From: Pectobacterium parmentieri
GTDB lineage: Bacteria; Pseudomonadota; Gammaproteobacteria; Enterobacterales; Enterobacteriaceae
DNA: 64,000 bases
Assembly (NCBI RefSeq): GCF_001742145.1
Contig: NZ_CP015749.1
Coordinates: forward strand, 930,001 to 994,000
Reading direction: 5' to 3'
Shown: positions 8,890-20,099 of the stretch, piece by piece
Layout of the letters: every line of letters begins with the position of its first letter
Numbering within the stretch: the stretch's first letter is position 1
Translations under genes and position numbers: made by a program
Notes under the pieces: model-generated
Databases searched by the model: none
Told to the model about the DNA's origin: nothing
Seen by the model: only the letters and a program-made list of their open reading frames with translations

Positions 8890-11196
8890 ATGAAATGGCT
8901 TACTTCACTGACTATAGCAATTGGACTTGCCTGTAATCCGGCGTTTGCGCAGGAGTTGACGCCTGTGCCAGCATCAATATCGCCTTCACATCAGCAGCGT
9001 GATGCATTCGTCACGGATTTGCTGAAGAAAATGACGTTGGAAGAGAAGATCGGCCAGCTCCGATTGATTAGCGTCGGGACGGATAACCCGAAAGAAGCCA
9101 TCCGGGAAATGATTAGAAACGGCCAGGTTGGTGCGATTTTTAATACGGTAACCCGCCAGGATATTCGTGCGATGCAGGATCAGGTTATGCAGCTCAGCCG
9201 CCTGAAGATCCCCCTGTTTTTCGCCTATGATGTCGTGCACGGTCAACGCACTATTTTCCCTATTGCTCTGGGGTTAGCCTCCAGTTGGGATATGGACGCG
9301 ATTGCCAAAAGCGCACGCGTAGCGGCTTATGAAGCAACGGAAGATGGCCTGAATATGACCTGGGCGCCGATGGTGGATATCACCCGCGATCCGCGCTGGG
9401 GTCGCGTGTCGGAAGGCTTCGGTGAAGACACCTGGTTGACCAGTAAAATTGCCGGTGTGGTAGTCAAATCCTTTCAGGGCGATGACGTCACTGGACGTCA
9501 CTCTCTGATGACCAGCGTCAAACACTACGCGCTTTATGGTGCGGTTGAAGGTGGGCGCGACTATAACACCGTAGACATGAGCCCTCAGCGCATGTTCCAG
9601 GACTATATGCCGCCTTACAAAGCTGCGATTGACGCGGGTAGTAGCGGCGTGATGGTGGCGCTGAACTCTATCAACGGGACACCGGCCACCTCAAACAGTT
9701 GGTTGCTGAAGGATGTGCTACGCGATCAGTGGAATTTCAAAGGTATTACCATTACCGATCACGGTGCGATTAAAGAGCTGATTAAGCATGGCGTTGCCAG
9801 CGATCCGCGCGATGCGTCACGTCTGGCGCTTAAATCTGGTATCGGGATGAGCATGAGCGATGAGTATTTCGTGCGCTATCTGCCAGAGCTGGTGAAAAGT
9901 GGTGCGGTGAGCGTGCAGGAGATCGACGACGCCTGTCGTCAGGTCTTGAACGTGAAATATGATATGGGGCTGTTTGAAGATCCGTATCGTCATTTGGGCG
10001 TCGCGAGTTCCGATCCGGTAGATACCAATGCGGAAAGCCGCTTACATCGCCTGGATGCGCGTGATGTGGCGCGTAAAAGTCTGGTGCTGTTGAAAAACCG
10101 TCTGCAAACGCTGCCGCTGAAAAAGCAGGGCACGATTGCCGTCGTGGGGCCATTGGCTGACAGCCAGCGCGATACCATGGGCAGTTGGTCTGCGGCTGGC
10201 GTAACGAAACAGACGATTACCGTTTATCAAGGTCTGAAGAATGCCGTCGGTGATAAAGCCACGATTCTCTATGCCAAAGGTGCCAACGTCAGTAATCACA
10301 AAGGCATTATCGACTTCCTGAATCAGTATGAAGATGCTGTGCAGGTGGATAAACGTCCACCGCAGGTGATGATCGATGAGGCCGTAGACGCCGCGAAGAA
10401 GGCGGATGTGGTGGTTGCGGTTGTCGGTGAGGCTGCTGGGATGGCACATGAGGCATCCAGTCGCTCGAATATCGATCTGCCACAAGGCCAGCGCGATCTG
10501 ATTGCTGCGCTGAAAGCCACGGGTAAACCGCTGGTGCTGGTGCTGATGAACGGTCGCCCTCTGGCGCTGGTGCGTGAAGATCAACAGGCCGATGCGTTGC
10601 TGGAAACCTGGTTCAGCGGTACGGAAGGCGGTAATGCGATTGCCGATGTGCTGTTTGGTGACTATAACCCATCAGGCAAGTTACCAATGTCCTTCCCGCG
10701 TTCTGTCGGACAGATTCCGATTTATTACAATCACCTGCCGTCAGGCCGTCCTTACACGCCGGAAAACCCAGGTAAATATACCTCTCACTACTATGATGAA
10801 GCTAATGGGCCGCTATATCCGTTCGGTTACGGCCTGAGCTATAGCACGTTCAGCGTGTCGGACGTGCGTTTGTCCAGCCAGACCATGAAGCGTAACGGCA
10901 CGATCGATGCCAGCGTGACGGTGAAAAACACCGGCAGCCGCGCAGGGGAAACGGTTGTACAACTGTATCTGCACGATGTGGTGGCTTCCATTAGCCGTCC
11001 GCTAAAAGAGTTACGTGGCTTTGAGAAAGTGATGCTACAACCGGGAGAGTCGCGCACGGTTACCTTCACGCTCGATCAGGATGCGCTGAAGTTCTACAAT
11101 GCCCGAATGCAGCAGGTGGTTGAGCCCGGTAAGTTCGACGTCATGATCGGTCTGGATTCACAGCGTGTGAAGAGCGACAGCTTCACCTTACTATAA
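8890..11196 (+). CDS. bglX: Periplasmic beta-glucosidase BglX (GH3)
   Basis: A 768-residue glycoside hydrolase family 3 enzyme that hydrolyses beta-glucosides in the periplasm. The signal peptide ends near AFA-QEL (about residue 20). The N-terminal TIM-barrel domain carries KHYALYGA and the catalytic nucleophile D290 in TITDHGAIKEL. The C-terminal sandwich follows, then a fibronectin III-like domain from about residue 650. Length matches E. coli BglX (765). For a plant pathogen, likely substrates are cellobiose and plant beta-glucosides. Single-gene unit followed by a GC-rich hairpin. Confidence 0.95.
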   Translation: MKWLTSLTIAIGLACNPAFAQELTPVPASISPSHQQRDAFVTDLLKKMTLEEKIGQLRLISVGTDNPKEAIREMIRNGQVGAIFNTVTRQDIRAMQDQVMQLSRLKIPLFFAYDVVHGQRTIFPIALGLASSWDMDAIAKSARVAAYEATEDGLNMTWAPMVDITRDPRWGRVSEGFGEDTWLTSKIAGVVVKSFQGDDVTGRHSLMTSVKHYALYGAVEGGRDYNTVDMSPQRMFQDYMPPYKAAIDAGSSGVMVALNSINGTPATSNSWLLKDVLRDQWNFKGITITDHGAIKELIKHGVASDPRDASRLALKSGIGMSMSDEYFVRYLPELVKSGAVSVQEIDDACRQVLNVKYDMGLFEDPYRHLGVASSDPVDTNAESRLHRLDARDVARKSLVLLKNRLQTLPLKKQGTIAVVGPLADSQRDTMGSWSAAGVTKQTITVYQGLKNAVGDKATILYAKGANVSNHKGIIDFLNQYEDAVQVDKRPPQVMIDEAVDAAKKADVVVAVVGEAAGMAHEASSRSNIDLPQGQRDLIAALKATGKPLVLVLMNGRPLALVREDQQADALLETWFSGTEGGNAIADVLFGDYNPSGKLPMSFPRSVGQIPIYYNHLPSGRPYTPENPGKYTSHYYDEANGPLYPFGYGLSYSTFSVSDVRLSSQTMKRNGTIDASVTVKNTGSRAGETVVQLYLHDVVASISRPLKELRGFEKVMLQPGESRTVTFTLDQDALKFYNARMQQVVEPGKFDVMIGLDSQRVKSDSFTLL

Positions 11197-11207
11197 ATAG
11201 GCCAATC

Positions 11208-11230
11208 CGCCGCCGGTGTTTCCGGCGGCG
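11208..11230 (+). terminator. Hairpin after bglX
   Basis: CGCCGCCGG (11208-11216) pairs perfectly with CCGGCGGCG (11222-11230) around a 5-nt loop. No T-run follows, so it may protect the transcript rather than terminate it. Confidence 0.45.
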
Positions 11231-11316
11231 AATGTACGAATGGTTATTACCGAAATGCAGTGTGATTTTCGAACTAAAGCGTGATTACCGGAGGATAAGG
11301 TTTGCAGGAGGAAGGT

Positions 11317-11856
11317 ATGCCGTTGACTGAAGTCGTGCTGGTTGATGAAAATGATAAGCCAACGGGCGTCATGGAAAAGCAGGAAGCGCACGTAAAAGGC
11401 GCGTTACACCGTGCGATTACTGTCTATATTTTCAACTCTCGTCAGCAGTTGTTATTACAGCAGCGGGCAGAAGCGAAGTATCACAGCGGCGGTTTGTGGA
11501 GCAACACCTGTTGCAGTCACCCAGCCCCCGGTGAGGAGACGTTACAGGCGGCACACCGCCGTTTGTATGAGGAAATGGGGTTACGCTGTGCGCTGACGCC
11601 GATGTTTACGCTGACCTATCGTCTGCCGCTGGATAACGGGTTGATTGAGCATGAACTGGGGCATGTATATTTTGGCGTGACGGACGACGCTCCGCAGATC
11701 AATCCCGATGAAGTGTCGAGCTATGAATACCAGTCGATAGATGCGATCGCAGGGCGGATGATGGCAACACCTGAGCAGTTTACGGCCTGGTTCCAACTGA
11801 CTTTCGCGCGTATTCCTGAGTACTGGCAGGCGTTCAAATCTGAGCCATCACGGTAG
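11317..11856 (+). CDS. idi: Isopentenyl-diphosphate delta-isomerase, type I
   Basis: A 179-residue Nudix-fold enzyme interconverting isopentenyl and dimethylallyl diphosphate. It shows the catalytic cysteine region (LWSNTCCSHP), the metal-binding Nudix-like segment (EETLQAAHRRLYEEMG) and HELGHVYFG. Start at 11317 follows AGGAGGAAGG; an upstream TTG at 11302 was rejected. In organisms using the MEP pathway the enzyme balances the two products and is not essential. Confidence 0.93.
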   Translation: MPLTEVVLVDENDKPTGVMEKQEAHVKGALHRAITVYIFNSRQQLLLQQRAEAKYHSGGLWSNTCCSHPAPGEETLQAAHRRLYEEMGLRCALTPMFTLTYRLPLDNGLIEHELGHVYFGVTDDAPQINPDEVSSYEYQSIDAIAGRMMATPEQFTAWFQLTFARIPEYWQAFKSEPSR

Positions 11857-11931
11857 CCTGAATTGCCGCGTTTCCGTGCGGCACTGTTCGTGCACTACGT
11901 GCCGTAGAGGCAGCGTTGTGGGTCGAAAGCC

Positions 11932-12039
11932 TTAGCCCGCGTGCTCGATAATAATGTAGCCCACCAGCATCATGCCGGACATACCGCCTAAGGCGAGAAA
12001 GGCAAAAAGACCGATAATGCCGATTTTTTGAAGAGTCAT
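11932..12039 (-). CDS. yohO: YohO-like 35-residue membrane protein
   Basis: A 35-codon gene, below the size most ORF callers report. The product begins MTLQKIGIIGLFAFLALGG and continues to IIIEHAG: one transmembrane helix with a short C-terminal tail. The pattern (initial charged K, GVI/GII-ALF, GG-GG, ML-GY, C-terminal AG) matches E. coli YohO, also 35 residues, as recalled from memory. AAGGAT stands 6 bp before the ATG. Role unknown; single-helix proteins of this size often tune a larger membrane partner. It lies between idi and the exporter gene. Confidence 0.72.
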   Translation of the reverse strand: MTLQKIGIIGLFAFLALGGMSGMMLVGYIIIEHAG

Positions 12040-12130
12040 CAGGTTATCCTTTTGTTAACTGCTCCGAATTATAATGCCTTCCGCTCATGAAACAAGGCCG
12101 AAACGCCCCTCGTTTTTTAAATACACTTTA

Positions 12131-12778
12131 TTACCAAAATAAAAGCAGCAGGCCGAAAAACAGTAAAATGACGCCAGCACCGCGTTCAATCGGATTAATC
12201 CAGCGCGTTAAACGCTGCTGAACTCGCGGACTTGCGATCAGCGCCGCGATTAGCAGATCCCACACCAGAACCACAGAAAACATCCAACTACCGCTGACAA
12301 CGTGCTGAGAAGGCGTCACATTTTGTCCAAGAATGCTGGTCATCAGGCTGATGTAGAACAGCATATTCTTGGGATTCAACAGCGCAGAACCGAGCCCCAA
12401 CATAATTTGTTTACGCAGCGTTGGGCAACGGTTTGACGAGGTTTCCGCCTGAAAGGACGGAATAGAACGGCTTTTTAGTAACTGGTAGCCAATCCAGATC
12501 AGGTAAGCCGCGCCAGCCAATTCGATAGCGGTAAAAAGCATCGGCGAGTGCTGAATACCTGCCCAACCTATCGCCGCCAGCAGGATATAAATGCCATTGC
12601 CTAACGCGATACCCAGACAGATTCCCGCACTGCCGCGCAATCGGTAGCGAATGGCGTAGGCCGTCAGCAGAAAGAAGTCTGGGCCTGGGCTTAGTAGCGC
12701 CACAAAATGTGCCAGCGCCAGCGCAGGAAAATGAGCGGGAAAGAGGGAGTCGGCGGAGAAAAGGGGATTGATAAACAT
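12131..12778 (-). CDS. LysE/RhtB-family amino acid exporter
   Basis: A 215-residue inner-membrane protein with about six hydrophobic segments and the family motif LLSPGPDFFLLTAYA near the N-terminus. Another conserved stretch, AYLIWIGYQLLKSR, follows the third helix, and LNPKNMLFYISL follows later. Start at 12778 chosen (GAGG upstream); a far longer frame to 12892 overlaps the AraC gene start side and lacks similarity. Exports an unidentified amino acid or analogue. The AraC-type regulator lies 52 bp upstream on the same strand and probably governs it. Confidence 0.85.
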   Translation of the reverse strand: MFINPLFSADSLFPAHFPALALAHFVALLSPGPDFFLLTAYAIRYRLRGSAGICLGIALGNGIYILLAAIGWAGIQHSPMLFTAIELAGAAYLIWIGYQLLKSRSIPSFQAETSSNRCPTLRKQIMLGLGSALLNPKNMLFYISLMTSILGQNVTPSQHVVSGSWMFSVVLVWDLLIAALIASPRVQQRLTRWINPIERGAGVILLFFGLLLLFW

Positions 12779-12830
12779 CAGATTTCTGACCTCGATAAGT
12801 AATCGAAGCCAGTCTAGACAAGGTGTTCGG

Positions 12831-13664
12831 CTATTTATTGTCAAATATTGATCGCGCGTACTGACCCGGTGTCGCAGCGGTGTATTGCACAAACGTTTTG
12901 TGGAAATGGCTTTGATCGCAGAAGCCGCTTTGATAGCTGGTATCCACCAGCGGTGTACCTTGTTTCATCAGCGATTTGGCATACTCAATGCGGGCATTAT
13001 TAAGGAATGCCATCGGTGTAATGCCGGTATCGTGACGAAACTGTCGCACGATGGTTTCGCGTCGTAGATTTAGCTCATCTGCCAGCGTTTCCAGCGAGGG
13101 GGACTCTTGCAGATTATTCAGCAGACGCTCGCGGACGTGTCGTGTTGTGGCTTGCGGTGCCGGATGGGGTAATGCAGGTTCCGGTAGACAATATTGCCGC
13201 CAAATAGGCTCAAGCATCGCTTTGAGTTGGTTGTCTGCTGATGTGATTTCACCCTGATACAGCAGGGTGACTACGTGCTGATAGCGCATAAACAGCGTCG
13301 GATCGCGTAGAACGATACGGTTGCAACGTAAGCTGTCTGCCTGATAACCACAATGTGTTGCGATCTGGTCGAGGCACCACTCAGTATCCAGATAAAGCAT
13401 GCTGTAGCTGCGCGTTTTCCCTGGAAGCGGGTTACAACTGTGCGGTTGCTGGGGATCGATAAAGATCAGATCGCCAATCTGTAAATGATGAACATCGTTG
13501 CGATAATGGCAAAGCGTCTCGCCGTGTTCGATCGCCCCAATCGAGAATTGCGCATGGCTGTGTGTTTTATAGGCTTGATTGCTGTTGCGCGTAGTGCGGC
13601 TTTCAACATGCGGTAAGCGTGGTGAAAACCAGTACGATTGGTTAATGGTGTGGACCGAAGACAT
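12831..13664 (-). CDS. AraC-family transcriptional regulator
   Basis: A 277-residue regulator. The N-terminal cupin domain has H/G-rich motifs (HSHAQFSIGAIEHGETLCHYR, then FIDPQQPHSC near residue 75). The C-terminal AraC domain has two HTHs (LETLADELNLRRETIVRQF, then DTSYQSGFCDQSHFHKTF). Same strand and directly upstream of the LysE-type exporter, an arrangement typical of amino acid exporters controlled by a cupin-AraC sensor. Ligand unknown. Confidence 0.87.
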   Translation of the reverse strand: MSSVHTINQSYWFSPRLPHVESRTTRNSNQAYKTHSHAQFSIGAIEHGETLCHYRNDVHHLQIGDLIFIDPQQPHSCNPLPGKTRSYSMLYLDTEWCLDQIATHCGYQADSLRCNRIVLRDPTLFMRYQHVVTLLYQGEITSADNQLKAMLEPIWRQYCLPEPALPHPAPQATTRHVRERLLNNLQESPSLETLADELNLRRETIVRQFRHDTGITPMAFLNNARIEYAKSLMKQGTPLVDTSYQSGFCDQSHFHKTFVQYTAATPGQYARSIFDNK

Positions 13665-13878
13665 AATTTACCGAAGCTGTTGTTTACCTAAGATCGCGTT
13701 TACCGCTCGCGACAAAGACCGTGTTTGATAAAAATACGTGTTTGATAAAAAGAATAGCTTACCCTAATCGCTGTACGGAAGATTGTCGAGGCTGGAATCA
13801 TCATCAATATGATATCGGCTGACGTCGCCGGGCGTCTGTGGGACAATGGCGGCCAGATTACGCAGATACAGAGTATGC

Positions 13879-15978
13879 ATGACGCTGTCCCCCGCAATAA
13901 AATTGCAGATTGGTCAATGGTATAAGGCCCTGCAAGAGCAAATTCCGGATTTTATTTCCCGCGTTCCCCAGCGACAGATGATTGCCGAAGTGGCGAAAAC
14001 GCTGGCGGGTGATTACCCGCGCCATCTGGCTATTGAAGCACCAACCGGCGTCGGGAAAACGCTTTCTTATCTTATTCCGGGGATTGCGGTAGGGCGTGCG
14101 GAGGACAAAACGCTGGTGGTCAGTACCGCGAATGTGGCGTTGCAGGATCAGATTTACAGCAAAGATTTGCCGTTGTTGCAGAAATTTATTCCCGAACTGA
14201 CATTTACCGCCGCATTTGGCCGTCGTCGTTATATTTGCCCGCGCAATCTGGCGATGCTGGCAACCGATCCCGATGCGCAGGGGGATTTACCGCTCTTTCT
14301 GGATGACGAGCGGGTGTCTGCCAGTAAGGAAGAAGAACGCATCTGTGTAAAGCTTGAAAAAGCGCTGCAAGGCCACGCCTGGGACGGGTTGCGTGACCAT
14401 TATCAGGATTCGATTGACGATAGCCTGTGGCAGAAATTGTGTACGGATAAAGCAAACTGTCTTGCGCACAACTGTCATTACTACCGCGAGTGCCCCTTCT
14501 TTATCGCGCGGCGTGAGATCGAGCAGGCCGATGTGGTCGTCACTAACCATGCGTTGGTGATGGCGGCGATGGAAAGCGAGTCGGTACTTCCTCCCCCGAA
14601 AAATTTACTGCTGGTGCTCGATGAAGGGCACCACATTCCCGACGTTGCCCGCGATACGCTGGAGATGTCCGGCGATATTCATCCCGCCTATATGATGGCG
14701 CAACTGGAACAGTTGGTGCAGCTCATCGGGCAGTGTATGGCGCAATTCGCGCCTAAATCTCCACCGCGGCTCGCTAACAGTGAACGGTTAACCAGCCATT
14801 GTGAGGAAATCCGCGAGTGTGTGCTGTCTTTCTCACAAATGTGCGCGCTGTTTTTGCCACATGACGGGCAGGAAACCGAATACCGTTTTGCGATGGGAAA
14901 AATGCCCGATGAAATGCGTGAACTCTGTGTGCGATTGTTTAAGCTGACCGACACGCTGCGGGCGTTGGTGGAGTACATGCTTAACGATCTCAGTGAGAAA
15001 ACCGGCAAGCATGATGTGGTGCGGGTCTATCACGCGTTGCTGAAAATGAGCCGCCAGCAGGGGTATCTAGAATCTCTAGGGAAACTGTGGCGGCTGGCGG
15101 CGATGGAGAAATCCTCTAATGCGCCAGTTTCCAAATGGATAACGCGTGAAATGCGTGATAACCAGGCGCATCTTCACCTGCACTGCGCGGGGATCCGCGT
15201 CTGCGATCAGCTTGAAAGGCTGTTGTGGGATAAGGTGTCACACGTTGTGGTGACCTCAGCAACGCTGCGATCCCTAAACAGTTTTGCGCGAATACAGGAG
15301 CTTTCCGGTCTGAGCGAGCAGGAAGGCGATACGTTTATTGCGTTAGATTCACCGTTCAACCACCGTGAACAGGGGCGTCTGGTGATCCCTAAAATGCGTC
15401 ATGAACCTCTGATGGAGTCTGAAGCGCAACATATTGCTGAAATGGCGCAATTTTTCCGGGCAGAATTACAGCAGGATAAACATAAAGGTATGCTGATGCT
15501 GTTTGCCAGCCAGCGTGCCATGCAACTCTTTCTGACGCAGGTTACCGATTTACGCCTGATGCTACTGGTGCAGGGAGATAAGCCGCGCTACAGGCTGGTC
15601 GAGCTACATCGCCAGCGGGTACAAGAAGGGCAGACCAGCGTGCTGATTGGCTTACAGTCGTTTGCGGAAGGGTTGGATCTGAAAGGCGAACTGCTTTCTC
15701 AAGTACATATCCACAAAATCGCGTTTCCACCGATCGACAGCCCGGTGATTTTGACGGAAGGCGAATGGCTAAAAAGCCTCAAACGACACCCGTTCATCGT
15801 ACAAAGCTTACCCAGTGCGTCGTTTAACCTTATCCAACAAGTTGGGCGCCTTATCCGCAGCCATGACTGTTTTGGTGAAATCGTCATTTACGACAGGCGA
15901 CTGCTGACAAAAGGCTATGGCGCACAATTGCTGGCGGCACTGCCCGTTTTTCCGATTGAACAGCGGGATATGCCATAA
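13879..15978 (+). CDS. dinG: ATP-dependent DNA helicase DinG
   Basis: A 699-residue superfamily 2 XPD-like helicase that unwinds DNA and R-loops 5'-3'. Walker A is APTGVGKT (54-61) and the DEAH box is D248-E-G-H251. The four iron-sulfur cysteines C120, C194, C199 and C205 fall at the positions known in E. coli DinG. A late QQVGRLIRS motif VI is present. The ATG at 13879 matches the family N-terminus; an upstream ATG at 13846 does not. No clear LexA box was seen just upstream. In E. coli ybiB follows; here the prt and tailocin loci intervene. Confidence 0.95.
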   Translation: MTLSPAIKLQIGQWYKALQEQIPDFISRVPQRQMIAEVAKTLAGDYPRHLAIEAPTGVGKTLSYLIPGIAVGRAEDKTLVVSTANVALQDQIYSKDLPLLQKFIPELTFTAAFGRRRYICPRNLAMLATDPDAQGDLPLFLDDERVSASKEEERICVKLEKALQGHAWDGLRDHYQDSIDDSLWQKLCTDKANCLAHNCHYYRECPFFIARREIEQADVVVTNHALVMAAMESESVLPPPKNLLLVLDEGHHIPDVARDTLEMSGDIHPAYMMAQLEQLVQLIGQCMAQFAPKSPPRLANSERLTSHCEEIRECVLSFSQMCALFLPHDGQETEYRFAMGKMPDEMRELCVRLFKLTDTLRALVEYMLNDLSEKTGKHDVVRVYHALLKMSRQQGYLESLGKLWRLAAMEKSSNAPVSKWITREMRDNQAHLHLHCAGIRVCDQLERLLWDKVSHVVVTSATLRSLNSFARIQELSGLSEQEGDTFIALDSPFNHREQGRLVIPKMRHEPLMESEAQHIAEMAQFFRAELQQDKHKGMLMLFASQRAMQLFLTQVTDLRLMLLVQGDKPRYRLVELHRQRVQEGQTSVLIGLQSFAEGLDLKGELLSQVHIHKIAFPPIDSPVILTEGEWLKSLKRHPFIVQSLPSASFNLIQQVGRLIRSHDCFGEIVIYDRRLLTKGYGAQLLAALPVFPIEQRDMP

Positions 15979-17911
<1,933 letters not shown>

Positions 17912-17918
17912 TGTAGCG

Positions 17919-17942
17919 AGGACGGGGCAACCCGTCCTTTTC
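17919..17942 (+). terminator. Intra-operon terminator or attenuator after prtW
   Basis: AGGACGGG (17919-17926) pairs with CCCGTCCT (17931-17938) around a GCAA loop, followed by TTTTCTG. It should end most transcripts after the protease, with read-through supplying the inhibitor and secretion genes. Confidence 0.75.
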
Positions 17943-17963
17943 TGTTATCAACCTGGGGCCTCT

Positions 17964-18326
17964 ATGAAAAAGTTAATCATCGCGGCGCTGTTAAGTGCAA
18001 TAAGCGGAGGATGTATGGCAAGTAGTCTGAAATTGCCTTCAGCAAGTGAGCTAAGCGGCGTATGGCAATTGCGTGGCGGGGAGCAGCAGTGTGAGGTTGT
18101 GCTGCACAATACGCCGTTAGTGGACAGCACCTGGCGTCTTGACGGTGATGCCCAATGTTTAAAAGTGCTGTTATCCGAGGTGCCAGCAGGGTGGCGGCCG
18201 ACGCCGGACGGTATCACGCTGACGAAAGCGCAAGGTCAGACAGTGGCGTTCTTTAGCAAGGAAAAAGAGGGCTATACGCTAATATTGCCTGATGGCGGTA
18301 CACGCACAATGCACAAACAGCCCTGA
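17964..18326 (+). CDS. inh: Periplasmic metalloprotease inhibitor (Inh)
   Basis: A 120-residue precursor of the alkaline protease inhibitor family. The signal peptide probably ends after GGCMA. The mature [15 protein letters not shown] start, one disulfide pair (QQCEVVL and AQCLKVL) and the [12 protein letters not shown] stretch match Erwinia Inh. The N-terminal segment of Inh plugs the serralysin active site, protecting the periplasm. The start at 17964 was chosen over longer frames because it gives the signal peptide. It lies between the prtW hairpin and prtD. Confidence 0.9.
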   Translation: MKKLIIAALLSAISGGCMASSLKLPSASELSGVWQLRGGEQQCEVVLHNTPLVDSTWRLDGDAQCLKVLLSEVPAGWRPTPDGITLTKAQGQTVAFFSKEKEGYTLILPDGGTRTMHKQP

Positions 18327-18343
18327 CAGGAGAGACAAACGCA

Positions 18344-20071
18344 GTGAGTCAACTAGCAGATAAGGAACGTTCGTTGTTGAGTATACTGCGTCCTTTCCGG
18401 CGCAGCTTCTGGAGCATTGGGATTTTTAGCGCCATCGTTAATATCCTGATGCTGTCGCCTTCTCTTTATATGCTTCAGGTTTACGATCGTGTACTGGCGT
18501 CGGGGAATGGTACGACGTTGCTGATGCTGACCTTGCTGATTGCCGGGCTGGGAATATTCATGGCGGCGCTTGAATGGGTGAGGAGCCTGGTTGTTGTCCG
18601 ACTCGGTACGCGGATCGATCTGCAATTGAATCAGCAGGTATTTAACGCCGCATTCGAGCGCAATCTGGAAGCCGGTGAGGCAAAAGCGGGGCAGGCGCTG
18701 AACGATCTCACGCAACTGCGGCAGTTTATTACGGGCAATTCACTGTTTGCTTTCTTCGATATTCCCTGGTTTCCCTTCTTTTTATTGGTGCTGTTCCTGA
18801 TCCATCCGGTTCTCGGCCTGCTGGCACTGGGGGGAACGGTGGTACTGGTGCTGCTGGCCTGGCTGAACCAGTATCTCACCACGTCGACATTAGAAAAGGC
18901 TAGCCACGAGGCACTGCAGGCGACCCATCTTGCGGATACACAACTGCGTAATGCCGAGGTGATTGAATCGATGGGCATGTTGCCTAATTTACGTCGCCGT
19001 TGGCTGGGGCAACACTATCGCTTCATTACGCTGCAAAATTTAGCCAGCGAACGGGCTGCGGTTGTTGGGGCGGCATCAAAACATTCTCGTATTTTTCTAC
19101 AATCGCTGATGCTTGGTGTGGGGGCGCTGTTGGCAATTAAGGGCGAAATCACGCCGGGGATGATGATCGCGGGGTCAATTCTTGTCGGGCGAGTGCTAAG
19201 CCCTATCGATCAGTTTATCGGTATTTGGAAACCGCTGAGCAGTGCGCGACAAGCATGGTATCGACTGAATCGAATTATGACCGCTTATCCGCCCAGAACC
19301 GAGACAATGGCGTTGCCTGCACCAGTGGGGCAGCTTAGCGTCGAGAACGTGTTATTGCAGACTCTGCAAGGGGCGTCACGATTGCAGGACATCCATTTCT
19401 CTCTTCTGGCGGGGGAAACGTTGGCAATTCTGGGCGCATCGGGTTCGGGTAAATCAACACTGGCACGTCTGCTGGTCGCGGCGCAAACGCCAACGCGCGG
19501 CAAGGTTCGGTTGGATGGCGCCGATCTCAGCCAGGTGGATAAAGCGGCGTTTGGTCCGGCAATGGGTTACCTGCCACAGGATGTGCAACTGTTTAAAGGA
19601 ACGTTAGCGGAAAATATTTCCCGTTTTGGCGAGCATGACGCGGAAAAGATTGTCGCGGCGGCGAAGCTGGCTGGTGTTCACGATATGATCCTTAGTCAGC
19701 CACAGGGATATGACACCCCCCTTGGGGCTGACGGCAACGGTCTGTCGGGCGGGCAGCGGCAGCGTATCGCCTTGGCGCGTGCGGTGTATGGTGACCCCTG
19801 CCTACTGGTACTTGATGAGCCAAATTCCAGCCTCGACAACGAAGGGGAACTCGCGCTGGCGCAGGCGATTTCCCACCTTCAGAAGCGGGGGGCGACGGTG
19901 GTATTGATTACCCATCGTCCAGCATTAACCACACTGGCGCATAAGATTCTGGTTCTCAATCAAGGCAGGCAACAGCGCTTTGGGCCTGCACGCGACATTT
20001 TGAGCGAATTGCAGTCGCGCCGCGCCGCAAACCAAGCGCAAATGACACCTTCTGCCGCTGTCCAGCAGTAA
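18344..20071 (+). CDS. prtD: Type I secretion ABC transporter PrtD
   Basis: A 575-residue inner-membrane half-transporter that recognises the protease C-terminal signal and drives export. Six hydrophobic segments in the first 300 residues are followed by the ATPase domain: Walker A GASGSGKS (364-371), signature [14 protein letters not shown] and Walker [10 protein letters not shown]. It lacks an N-terminal C39 peptidase domain, as expected for RTX protease exporters. Starts with GTG at 18344 behind AGGAGAG, 17 bp after inh. Confidence 0.94.
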   Translation: MSQLADKERSLLSILRPFRRSFWSIGIFSAIVNILMLSPSLYMLQVYDRVLASGNGTTLLMLTLLIAGLGIFMAALEWVRSLVVVRLGTRIDLQLNQQVFNAAFERNLEAGEAKAGQALNDLTQLRQFITGNSLFAFFDIPWFPFFLLVLFLIHPVLGLLALGGTVVLVLLAWLNQYLTTSTLEKASHEALQATHLADTQLRNAEVIESMGMLPNLRRRWLGQHYRFITLQNLASERAAVVGAASKHSRIFLQSLMLGVGALLAIKGEITPGMMIAGSILVGRVLSPIDQFIGIWKPLSSARQAWYRLNRIMTAYPPRTETMALPAPVGQLSVENVLLQTLQGASRLQDIHFSLLAGETLAILGASGSGKSTLARLLVAAQTPTRGKVRLDGADLSQVDKAAFGPAMGYLPQDVQLFKGTLAENISRFGEHDAEKIVAAAKLAGVHDMILSQPQGYDTPLGADGNGLSGGQRQRIALARAVYGDPCLLVLDEPNSSLDNEGELALAQAISHLQKRGATVVLITHRPALTTLAHKILVLNQGRQQRFGPARDILSELQSRRAANQAQMTPSAAVQQ

Positions 20072-20099
20072 CAGGGAATGAGAGAAAACAGGGAAAGAC

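Noticed and set aside
8712..8936. Frame upstream of bglX
   Set aside because: Overlaps the bglX signal peptide region in another frame with no start signal; composition is not coding-like.
12779..12892. Longer N-terminus for the LysE-type exporter
   Set aside because: It overlaps the end of the AraC gene and precedes the first family-conserved residues.
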